Assembly: GCA_003644825.1 (NCBI GenBank)
Contig: QNDJ01000023.1
Location: 1-10,929 of the forward strand
DNA from: Candidatus Zhuqueibacterota bacterium
Lineage (GTDB): Bacteria; SM23-31; B21-G16
Direction: 5' to 3'
Length of the DNA stretch: 10,929 nt
The notes under the pieces were generated by a model. It did no database searches and was not told where the DNA came from. It was given only the letters and a program-made list of their open reading frames with translations. This document shows positions 1 through 6,085 of the stretch, one piece after another; the first letter of the stretch is position 1, and each line of letters begins with the position of its first letter. The translations under genes were made by a program, and so were the position numbers.

Positions 1-1106
1 CATTTTTTGATATGAAAGATGCCTATGTTACAGAACATATTGTGGAAGAGAATGAACTTCTTCTTACGAGTGGTGTTTGGGGAGTTGGGGAGCTCTTTTA
101 TGTACCACCTGATACAGACAAGGGTAAAGGACAAGTTTGGATTCGAGACTTTAAGCCATTTCAAATTGCAAAAGTAGATTTAGAGTATTTTATTGAATGC
201 CGACAATATTTTACTACTACTGAGTGGATTGACTTATTAGTATCGAGCATGGGATTCAGTCCTACCGTTAATAATGAACAACAAAAGATGTTACTTTTAA
301 CTCGCATGCTTCCTCTTATTGAGCCTAGGGTTAATCTAGTTGAGTTGGCTCCGAAAGGTACAGGTAAATCATTTGTTTTCGATCACCTTTCCAGATATGC
401 TCGAGTTATAGGAGGTGGTAAGGTTTCCCCCGCAGTATTATTCCATAATAATCAAACCCATGAACCCGGGCTTGTAACTAGATATGATACTGTAGTGTTA
501 GACGAAGTTCAGAGTGTTCGCGGTGATAGTGCTGGCGAATTAATCGCTATGCTTAAGGTTTATCTAGAATCCGGGAAATTTAGTCGTGGGAAAACAGAGG
601 CAACAGCTGAAGCAGGATTTGTTATGTTAGCAAATATAACCTTAGATGAGAAACATATTCCTATTAATCTTGAAAAAGGAATTTTTAGAGAATTCCCTAA
701 TTTTCTCCAAGAGACCGCATTCATTGACCGCATACATGGTGTAATTCCTGGTTGGTACTTACCTCGCGTAACCCAAGATACTCCATCTGTATATTTAGGA
801 TTCAAGGGAGATTTATTTGCTGAAGTATTGCATGTTTTAAGAAAAGATCTGAGGTACACAGACTATGTAAATGTAAATATGCGTCTTTTAGGTTGTGATG
901 ATTTACGTGACAAAAAGGCTATTACTAGAACTGCTACAGCTTATTTTAAATTGCTTTTCCCTAATCTTAAAGTAAGTAAGAAGGAATTTGTGAAGTATTG
1001 TGTCCAGCCAGCGATTGAACTAAGGCAACAAATTCGAGATGAGTTATGGAAAATGGATAAGGAATATGAAAAAGTGGACATTAAAGTAGCCCTTCCTACT
1101 TTTTAG
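1..1106 (+). CDS. brxL: BREX Lon-like AAA+ protein BrxL, short form, 5'-truncated by the window edge
   Basis: BrxL is the AAA+ ATPase of BREX phage-defence systems. Family work describes it as a ring-forming, DNA-binding ATPase; its name comes from weak Lon likeness. Numbering here starts at the first in-window Met (base 12). Walker A is PKGTGKS at residues 114-120, Walker B is VVLDEVQ at 161-167 (D164, E165), a sensor-1-like Asn is at 208 (FVMLANI), and FIDRIHGVIPGW at 237-248 holds a candidate arginine finger, R240. The stretches EYFIECRQYFTT and GGKVSPAVLFHNN are typical of the family. The frame stays open upstream of base 12 (codons for F-F-D), so that Met is internal. As I recall, short BrxL proteins are about 450-470 aa, so roughly 85-100 residues are missing. 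The protein ends soon after the AAA+ core, without the C-terminal Lon-protease-like domain of the long (about 680 aa) form. Short forms are usually encoded after pglZ, so the remaining BREX genes are expected to the left. No frameshift was seen. Confidence 0.9.
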   Translation, partial: FFDMKDAYVTEHIVEENELLLTSGVWGVGELFYVPPDTDKGKGQVWIRDFKPFQIAKVDLEYFIECRQYFTTTEWIDLLVSSMGFSPTVNNEQQKMLLLTRMLPLIEPRVNLVELAPKGTGKSFVFDHLSRYARVIGGGKVSPAVLFHNNQTHEPGLVTRYDTVVLDEVQSVRGDSAGELIAMLKVYLESGKFSRGKTEATAEAGFVMLANITLDEKHIPINLEKGIFREFPNFLQETAFIDRIHGVIPGWYLPRVTQDTPSVYLGFKGDLFAEVLHVLRKDLRYTDYVNVNMRLLGCDDLRDKKAITRTATAYFKLLFPNLKVSKKEFVKYCVQPAIELRQQIRDELWKMDKEYEKVDIKVALPTF

Positions 1107-1144
1107 TTTCAATATGTGTTGGATAAGCATATTCATAATTTATA

Positions 1145-1191
1145 ATAATAACAGGTAGATAGAAAATAATAATGTTATTATACTTTTTTTT
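1145..1191 (+). terminator. Weak possible terminator after brxL
   Basis: An 8-bp inverted repeat, ATAATAAC (1145-1152) with GTTATTAT (1174-1181), encloses a 21-nt loop and is followed by eight T (1184-1191). The stem is almost all A/T and the loop is long, so the hairpin would be weak. A second small repeat, AATATG/CATATT (1111-1116/1128-1133), lies closer to the stop codon. The 112-nt spacer separates two convergent genes and holds nothing else I recognise. The T-run lies on the brxL side only, so it would not serve the minus-strand gene. Confidence 0.25.
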
Positions 1192-1218
1192 ATGTTACTG
1201 TTTATTCTTTTTGTATTC

Positions 1219-3102
1219 CTATCTTTTAGAGCCGCTACATCCTGGCATACGAAATGCACCAATTCGTGTTGAATAGCCCTCAGCACCCTTCTTAATATAA
1301 TCGCCTACATACCAGATTGTGCAGTCATCTACTGGATCTATTGCGGTTTGAGAGTAGTCCTCCCATCGTTTTGTATTTGTTTGTGCTGCTTCACCTTCAA
1401 CAAGAATAGCTTCCTGTAAGGTCAGTATACCCGGGGGGTCATCCGATAGCCTTCCTGCGAATCGCTGACCCGGAAAATGTCTTGCATCACAATAAGAGTA
1501 TCCAATACCAATATTACCCATAGCATCTATAGCCGGGCTGGCCATCCATCGGTACCCCCCACCCGGTGCATAGGTACCCTGCTGGTAAAGTTTAACATTT
1601 CGGTTTTTATCCAGCCTGAATTCATACCATCGTACTCCACCACCCCCTGAGGAGGTTTTTACTGAATGAACAGCTACAATTGACTCTCTATCACCGATTC
1701 GCCGATACACCAAACGTGCCATAATCTTGTCTCCCTGTGCATCAAGTCGCTGGTCTGTTCCCTGTTGTGGTACACACTCGGTCAACTGGCCATTGCCAAG
1801 ATAGTGATATGGTGCTACAGGAATCTTCTCAGGACCTTCAAGTTTTGTCTTAGACGGATCGTCCCAGTTCACATAAAACTTCCATACGTAGATTCCATCG
1901 TCCTCAAAGATATTTTTTAACTGTGTCCCTCCCGTAGCCATCATAATACTCGGAGCCCCTGCCGGGGGGAGTTGTTTTCCATCAAGGTCAGCATTAATAA
2001 TGAAATTTACGCCATCAATAATAAAGCCCTGTTCGATGGCATCCTCACCCTTGAGCATCTTTTCTCGCTCCACAACATACGCATGCTTCTGTATTACATT
2101 ATCACCGGTACTTGTTGTTACATAGTAACCATCTGGCCAGATTGCCGGTCGTGGATAATCAGGAAATAGCGGCCTGAGGAACTCATAACGATAATAAGAC
2201 CCGAGCGGGTCAGAACCTGTACTGACAGCATAGCATATTGCATAAGGACCCTGTTCGTTCTGGAGTTTTCTTTTCTTTCTTTTTTCCCTCATAAGGGCAC
2301 GCATTCTGGTTTCAGCTTCTATTTCTTCAGGTGTTGGTCTGGGTGGTTGATAAAGAAGTTCAGCTACTCCGGGTTGCCCTTTAACGGCAGGTTGACTTAT
2401 ATGAACAAGTTCACCTGCCATTATTTCAGTTTGTTCCTTTTTCCTGTGGGAGAGACGCCTGAATATCGGCATTACGATTAACCATCTGTCAGCGAGCTGG
2501 TCATAGCGCACAACCGCATCTCCATTGTTGATTTTGTCAGCATCTCCAAAACCTCTAAAAACATTGTTTGTTTTAACAGGCCCATATAGAACTTTTCCTG
2601 TTGTGTCAAATAATGCTCCCTTTTTTGTAAAAATTGCCATACGAGAGTTTACAATCTGAACAATGTGGTTCGGACCAACAGCCAGTGAGTTATCAGATGG
2701 GTTACGAAACCTGGCAGTACCCTGAGGACCTTCAAAACCTTCGCCGAGTCCATCGAAACTCGCAACTATCTCGGGAGAAGGTTTTGTTCCCTGCTCTGTT
2801 TGTTCAACCGATGCTGATGTAAGCTGGAGATTTGCTGATTTTGATAGGTCAATATTATCTTTCTCTTTAACAAAATCTGGATAAAAAGATCGAGACAAGA
2901 CTCCTTCTTCATCTTTATCGTTAGTAATTGGTATCGATACAAGGGGTTGTGAAACATCGTGTGCAACAGCATAATTGACCATTACTGTCCTGTTGAATAC
3001 TCGATCCCGGGTTTCAGAATATTGCAGAATAAAAGCACCAGATACAACAAGTATTATTATAATAAGAGCTGATATAATTAAAAAACGATATCTATAAAAC
3101 AT
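1219..3102 (-). CDS. Membrane-anchored exported protein of unknown function, widespread secreted beta-rich family
   Basis: This 627-aa protein has a positively charged start (MFYRYRF) and one hydrophobic helix at about residues 8-27, with no clear cleavage site or lipobox. It is probably an N-terminally anchored exported protein. The body resembles, from memory, a large family of secreted hypothetical proteins common in Acidobacteria and other environmental bacteria, probably beta-propeller-like. Landmarks are FDGLGEGFEGPQ (116-127), NNGDAVVRYDQLADRW (192-207), GSYYRYEF (301-308), FPDYPRPAIWPDGYYVTT (313-330), LDAQGDKIMARLVYRRIGDR (453-472), YQQGTYAPGGGYRWM (506-520) and DYSQTAIDPVDDCTIWY (582-598). 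Two late cysteines (C594, C622) could form a disulfide. No enzyme motif was recognised. Residues about 214-285 form an extra charged stretch ending in a basic cluster (MREKRKKRK) that I do not associate with the family. The base composition is visibly more GC-rich than the flanking genes, which suggests separate ancestry. A strong Shine-Dalgarno supports the start. The gene is monocistronic and converges on brxL. Confidence 0.8.
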   Translation of the reverse strand: MFYRYRFLIISALIIIILVVSGAFILQYSETRDRVFNRTVMVNYAVAHDVSQPLVSIPITNDKDEEGVLSRSFYPDFVKEKDNIDLSKSANLQLTSASVEQTEQGTKPSPEIVASFDGLGEGFEGPQGTARFRNPSDNSLAVGPNHIVQIVNSRMAIFTKKGALFDTTGKVLYGPVKTNNVFRGFGDADKINNGDAVVRYDQLADRWLIVMPIFRRLSHRKKEQTEIMAGELVHISQPAVKGQPGVAELLYQPPRPTPEEIEAETRMRALMREKRKKRKLQNEQGPYAICYAVSTGSDPLGSYYRYEFLRPLFPDYPRPAIWPDGYYVTTSTGDNVIQKHAYVVEREKMLKGEDAIEQGFIIDGVNFIINADLDGKQLPPAGAPSIMMATGGTQLKNIFEDDGIYVWKFYVNWDDPSKTKLEGPEKIPVAPYHYLGNGQLTECVPQQGTDQRLDAQGDKIMARLVYRRIGDRESIVAVHSVKTSSGGGGVRWYEFRLDKNRNVKLYQQGTYAPGGGYRWMASPAIDAMGNIGIGYSYCDARHFPGQRFAGRLSDDPPGILTLQEAILVEGEAAQTNTKRWEDYSQTAIDPVDDCTIWYVGDYIKKGAEGYSTRIGAFRMPGCSGSKR

Positions 3103-3107
3103 TGTTA

Positions 3108-3114
3108 CACCTCC
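3108..3114 (-). promoter_or_regulatory. Strong ribosome binding site of the exported-protein gene
   Basis: On the minus strand GGAGGTG ends 5 nt before the ATG at 3100-3102. It is a near-complete anti-16S complement and fixes the start codon, which also places the membrane anchor at the N terminus. Confidence 0.8.
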
Positions 3115-3131
3115 ACAAATTGAACAATAAT

Positions 3132-3160
3132 ATAATAATTTTTTAATTTTAAAACAACAA
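3132..3160 (-). promoter_or_regulatory. Candidate sigma-70-type promoter for the exported-protein gene
   Basis: On the minus strand TTGTTG (3155-3160) is followed by a 17-nt spacer and TATTAT (3132-3137), which would start transcription near 3125, about 23 nt before the ATG. The 125-nt spacer between this gene and tRNA-Pro is very AT-rich, so chance matches are likely and other registers are possible. Apart from this, the ribosome binding site and the T-run after the tRNA, I see nothing in the spacer. Confidence 0.4.
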
Positions 3161-3218
3161 GCTGGAATATAATTTTAAAATATACTATTTTGTAAAAGGT
3201 GGGTTTTCAGTTAACAAT

Positions 3219-3307
3219 AAAAAAATGTCGGAGCGACTGGATTTGAACCAGCGACCCCCAGACCCCCAGTCTGGTGCGCTAACCGGACTGCGCTACGCTC
3301 CGACATT
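3219..3307 (-). terminator. Terminator-like helix formed by the tRNA-Pro flanks plus a T-run
   Basis: The leader AATGT (3303-3307) is complementary to the trailer ACATT (3224-3228), which lengthens the 7-bp acceptor helix to a continuous 12 bp. A run of seven T (3219-3225) begins in the last two pairs and continues past them, followed by ATT. The layout resembles an intrinsic terminator whose apical part is the tRNA itself. Whether it terminates transcription is inference; the long enclosed RNA would make it slower to form than a simple hairpin. Confidence 0.4.
3228..3302 (-). tRNA. tRNA-Pro, anticodon GGG
   Basis: The 75-nt cloverleaf folds completely. The acceptor stem is CGGAGCG (3296-3302) with CGCTCCG (3229-3235), and the discriminator is A at 3228. 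The D stem is 4 bp, GCGC/GCGC, with a 10-nt loop containing GG. The anticodon stem CCAGA/TCTGG encloses loop CTGGGGG, with the anticodon complement at 3265-3267. The variable region is 5 nt and the T arm is GCTGG-TTCAAAT-CCAGT with one G-U pair. First pair C-G and discriminator A are the expected identity features of bacterial tRNA-Pro. CCA is not encoded, since ACATT follows the acceptor stem. The mature 5' end lies 3 nt after the merR-like stop codon, so the tRNA is probably cut from that transcript. Pairing extends 5 bp beyond the acceptor stem (see findings). Confidence 0.95.
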
Positions 3308-3638
3308 ATGAAAGAATATCTAAAACATCCTTCAGTTCTTTTCTGATTTCTTTTATTTTTTCTTTGATATTACCCTTTTTTTTATCGAGTTCTTCTTCTT
3401 CCTTCAGTTTTCTTCTGGCTCCTTCAATAGTATACTTTTGATTGTATAAGAGGTCTTTAATTCTACGAAGATATTTAATATCTCTTTCCCGGTAAATACG
3501 GTTTCCTGCTCTGTTTTTAGTTGGTTTTAAACCAGGAAATTCTGTTTCCCAGTATCTCAGCACATGCTGTTTCAAGCCTGTAATCCGGGAAACTTCGCTT
3601 ATTGAATAATAGAGTTTTTTTATTTCACCGCTCTGCAT
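3306..3638 (-). CDS. Short MerR-family transcriptional regulator
   Basis: This 110-aa protein has the MerR winged helix-turn-helix. Helix-turn-helix residues are about 10-33 (YYSISEVSRITGLKQHVLRYW), and the wing and following helix are at about 35-66 (KPTKNRAGNRIYRERDIKYL). The remainder (about 67-110) is a highly charged helix, rich in Lys and Glu, suited to an antiparallel dimer coiled coil. There is no cysteine and no separate effector domain, so it is neither a metal sensor like MerR/CueR nor a multidrug sensor like BmrR. The HVLRYWETEFP and NRAGNRIYRERDI pattern matches a housekeeping-type MerR subgroup often found beside tRNA-Pro in Deltaproteobacteria, as I recall. It starts 11 nt after the ald stop codon with a weak ribosome binding site (GCGGAA) and no in-frame alternative start in that gap, so it is probably co-transcribed with ald. 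Its target is unknown; autoregulation of this unit is possible. Confidence 0.88.
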   Translation of the reverse strand: MQSGEIKKLYYSISEVSRITGLKQHVLRYWETEFPGLKPTKNRAGNRIYRERDIKYLRRIKDLLYNQKYTIEGARRKLKEEEELDKKKGNIKEKIKEIRKELKDVLDILS

Positions 3639-3649
3639 TTTATTCCGCT

Positions 3650-4762
3650 TTATATAATATCATCAATAGGTGTATATTTAAGGCCAAATGCATCCGAAAC
3701 ACCTTTATATGTTATTTTTTTATCAATAATGTTCACACCTTTTTTCAGTTCTTCATTTTCTTTGATGGCTTTCTCATAACCTTTATTTGCAAGTTCCAGT
3801 GCATACGGAAAGGTAGCATTATTAAGGGCTTTTGTTGAAGTAATTGGCACAGCACCCGGCATATTTGCAACACAGTAATGCAAAATTCCATCAACAACAA
3901 ATGTAGGATCATCATGAGTAGTAGGATGAGTAGTTTCAACACAACCACCCTGGTCAACTGCAACATCTACGATAACAGATCCAGGTTTCATTAACTTCAG
4001 CATTTCTCTTGTTATAAGTTTTGGTGCTTTTGCACCCGTAATTAATACACCACCAACGACAAGGTCAGCTGTTTTCAGGCTATCTCTTATTGTATGTGCG
4101 TCAGAATATAATGTAAATACATTTCTGGGCATAATTTCACTTAAATATCTTAAACGGTCAACATTAATATCAAGGATTGTAACTTTTGCACCAAAACCTG
4201 CGGCGATTATGGCGGCATTACTTCCGACTACACCCCCACCCAGTATTAAAACATTTGCAGGATCAACACCAGGAACACCACCCAGAAGGATGCCTCGACC
4301 ACCTTTCATTTTCTCAAGAAATTCTGCTCCAACCTGGATTGCCATCCTTCCTGCAACTTCACTCATCGGTGTTAATAAAGGAAGGGTTCCATCCGATTTC
4401 TCCACTGTTTCATACGCAATAGAAATTGCCCCAGAATTCATCATAAACTCTGTTAGATTTCTATCTGCTGCAAAATGAAAATACGTAAACAAAACAAGCC
4501 CTTCTCTTATATATGGGAATTCCTGAGGAAGCGGCTCTTTTACTTTTAGAATCATATCTGCTTTTTTAAAGACCTCTTCAGGCGTATCAAGAATAATAGC
4601 ACCACTGTTCTTGTAGTCCTCATCCGAATAACCAGCGCCCATTCCAGCATTTTTCTCAATGTAGACTTTATGCCCGTTAGATGTTAGTGCTTCAGCACCC
4701 GCTGGTAATAAAGCAACCCTGTATTCTTCATTTTTAATCTCTTTTGGAACTCCAATATTCAT
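3650..4762 (-). CDS. ald: Alanine dehydrogenase (NAD+-dependent)
   Basis: The enzyme reversibly deaminates L-alanine to pyruvate and ammonium with NAD+ in the cytoplasm, linking amino-acid catabolism to central carbon flow. At 370 aa it has the normal family length and aligns from end to end with Bacillus-type Ald from memory. Substrate and catalytic residues fall at the classical positions: R15, K75, H96 and D270. The Rossmann motif GGGVVG is at 175-180, with the NAD-selecting acidic residue D198 after the next strand. Signature blocks include LLTPMSEVAGRMA (129-141), KPGSVIVDVAVDQGG (259-273) and HYCVANMPGAVP (295-306). The start is fixed by AAGGAGG, 4 nt upstream. An 81-nt gap separates it from the M16 gene, with a possible promoter, and the MerR-type gene and tRNA-Pro follow closely. 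It should not be confused with the related transhydrogenase alpha subunit, which is longer and lacks this exact active-site set. Confidence 0.97.
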   Translation of the reverse strand: MNIGVPKEIKNEEYRVALLPAGAEALTSNGHKVYIEKNAGMGAGYSDEDYKNSGAIILDTPEEVFKKADMILKVKEPLPQEFPYIREGLVLFTYFHFAADRNLTEFMMNSGAISIAYETVEKSDGTLPLLTPMSEVAGRMAIQVGAEFLEKMKGGRGILLGGVPGVDPANVLILGGGVVGSNAAIIAAGFGAKVTILDINVDRLRYLSEIMPRNVFTLYSDAHTIRDSLKTADLVVGGVLITGAKAPKLITREMLKLMKPGSVIVDVAVDQGGCVETTHPTTHDDPTFVVDGILHYCVANMPGAVPITSTKALNNATFPYALELANKGYEKAIKENEELKKGVNIIDKKITYKGVSDAFGLKYTPIDDII

Positions 4763-4766
4763 ATAA

Positions 4767-4773
4767 CCTCCTT
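4767..4773 (-). promoter_or_regulatory. Strong ribosome binding site of ald
   Basis: On the minus strand AAGGAGG ends 4 nt before the ald ATG (4760-4762). It is the most complete Shine-Dalgarno in the window and fits a gene that begins its own transcript rather than one relying on coupling. Confidence 0.8.
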
Positions 4774-4805
4774 AAAATTCATATCAATAACATCATTAAT
4801 TTCTA

Positions 4806-4835
4806 ATAATATAAAAAACTTTTCTTAAATCTCAA
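4806..4835 (-). promoter_or_regulatory. Candidate promoter for ald-merR-tRNA-Pro
   Basis: On the minus strand TTGAGA (4830-4835) is followed by an 18-nt spacer and TATTAT (4806-4811), in the 81-nt gap between the M16 peptidase and ald. The gap is nearly all A/T, so the match is only suggestive. No hairpin terminator for the upstream operon was found in the gap, so read-through from the M16 gene is also possible. Confidence 0.35.
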
Positions 4836-4843
4836 AACAAAAA

Positions 4844-6085
4844 TTAATTATCAGGAATAATCATTGTGGTATATAGATTATCCTCACACAACAGTTTTTC
4901 CGCCAGTTCTCTTATTTCCTCTTTCTTGACTTTTTCAATTCCATCCAGGACCTGGTCAAGAGTTATATATTCTTCAAGATACATTTCCATTCTACCAAGC
5001 CTTGTCATTCTACTTTCAGTGCTTTCCAGTCCAAGCATTAAATTTCCTTTCAACTGGGATTTTGCCATTTCAACTTCATCATCGGTTAACCTGTCATTTT
5101 TTATTTTGCTAAATTCCTTTATAATCAGCTTAATGGAGTCATCTACTTTTTCAGGTTCAGTTCCAATGTATGCTCCAAATACACCACTGTCTTCATAGAA
5201 ATCTATGAAAGAGTATATATTATATGCAATTCCCAGTTTTTCCCTGATATTCTGGAACAATCTTGAGCTCATTCCACCACCCAGCAGAACGTTCAATACC
5301 ATCAACGAATACTTTTTTTCATCCTTATAAGAAAGTGCTTTACATCCAATACATATATGAGCCTGAGATACATTTTTTCGAAAAATATTATTTTTCCCCC
5401 CCTTTTTAAATTCCTCTTTTTTTATTTCTGATAAAATGGCTGGATTAAACCTGAAATGTTCTTCTATAGTTCTACATAATTTTTCGTGGTCCAGATTGCC
5501 TGCTGCTGAAATTACAACTCTTCCTGATGTATAGTTTTTTTTCCAGAAATCCAAAACTTCATTTCTATCCAGATTATAAATATTTTTTATAGAACCAAGA
5601 ACAGAAAGACCAAGGGGGTGTTTATAAAACAGATTCTCCTGAAAATATTCATGGACAAGTTCATCAGGGGTATCCTGTAAGCTTTTAATTTCTTCAATAA
5701 CTACCTGTTTTTCTTTCTGTAAATCATTTACATTAAAGAGTGGTCGAGATGTAATGTCAGCAAGAATATCAATTGCTACTGGCAGATATTCGTCGAGGAA
5801 ATGAGCATAAAAACAGGTCAACTCTTTACCGGTAAAGGCATTTAAATTGCCACCAACAGATTCCATAGATTGGGCGATTTCCTTTGCAGACCTTTTCTCG
5901 GTACCTTTAAAAACCATATGTTCTATAAAATGGGAAATGCCATTATTATGTGTATTTTCCCACCTTGAACCAACCTTAAACCACACACCAAGAGAGATGG
6001 AACGAACATAGGGAATTTGTTCGGTAACTACTCTTATGCCATTATCAGTGATTGATTTCTGGAACTTAAGATTCGGAGGACTCAT
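4844..6085 (-). CDS. M16-family (pitrilysin/processing) zinc peptidase
   Basis: This 413-aa protein is a single M16 peptidase half-pair, similar in size to the Bacillus YmxG/MlpA and mitochondrial processing peptidase beta types. The inverted zinc motif HFIEH is at residues 52-56 and the distal zinc ligand is E132, at the usual spacing of about 75 residues. Supporting blocks are VGGNLNAFTGKELTCFY (77-93) and DILADI (106-111). The C-terminal domain carries GGGMSSRLF (about 269-277), with the Arg and Tyr residues (R275, Y288) typical of active members. There is no signal peptide or membrane helix, so a cytoplasmic location is likely unless export follows another route. The start ATG overlaps the pnp stop codon in TAATG, and the last pnp codons (AAA AGG AGA) supply its Shine-Dalgarno, so translation is probably coupled. 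The pnp-M16 neighbourhood is conserved in many bacteria. The substrate is unknown. A second, inactive M16 partner is not encoded in the window. Confidence 0.93.
   Translation of the reverse strand: MSPPNLKFQKSITDNGIRVVTEQIPYVRSISLGVWFKVGSRWENTHNNGISHFIEHMVFKGTEKRSAKEIAQSMESVGGNLNAFTGKELTCFYAHFLDEYLPVAIDILADITSRPLFNVNDLQKEKQVVIEEIKSLQDTPDELVHEYFQENLFYKHPLGLSVLGSIKNIYNLDRNEVLDFWKKNYTSGRVVISAAGNLDHEKLCRTIEEHFRFNPAILSEIKKEEFKKGGKNNIFRKNVSQAHICIGCKALSYKDEKKYSLMVLNVLLGGGMSSRLFQNIREKLGIAYNIYSFIDFYEDSGVFGAYIGTEPEKVDDSIKLIIKEFSKIKNDRLTDDEVEMAKSQLKGNLMLGLESTESRMTRLGRMEMYLEEYITLDQVLDGIEKVKKEEIRELAEKLLCEDNLYTTMIIPDN

Noticed and set aside
12-14. ATG at the left edge as the true start of brxL
   Set aside because: The frame is open for the preceding codons to the window edge and the N-terminal part of the family is missing, so this is an internal Met.
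560-859. Minus-strand open frame of 99 codons inside brxL
   Set aside because: It is antisense to the conserved AAA+ core and its product has no recognisable features.
1-1106. Annotation of the brxL product as ATP-dependent protease La
   Set aside because: No Lon substrate-binding or Ser-Lys protease domain is present; only the AAA+ region typical of BrxL is seen.
1107-1218. Remnant of a Lon-like domain or a frameshifted continuation of brxL
   Set aside because: The spacer is AT-rich with frequent stops and no recognisable protein sequence.
3161-3227. Possible riboswitch or small RNA between tRNA-Pro and the exported-protein gene
   Set aside because: The sequence is almost all A/T with only a short ATTTTAAAAT palindrome; no conserved aptamer core or GC-containing hairpin was found.
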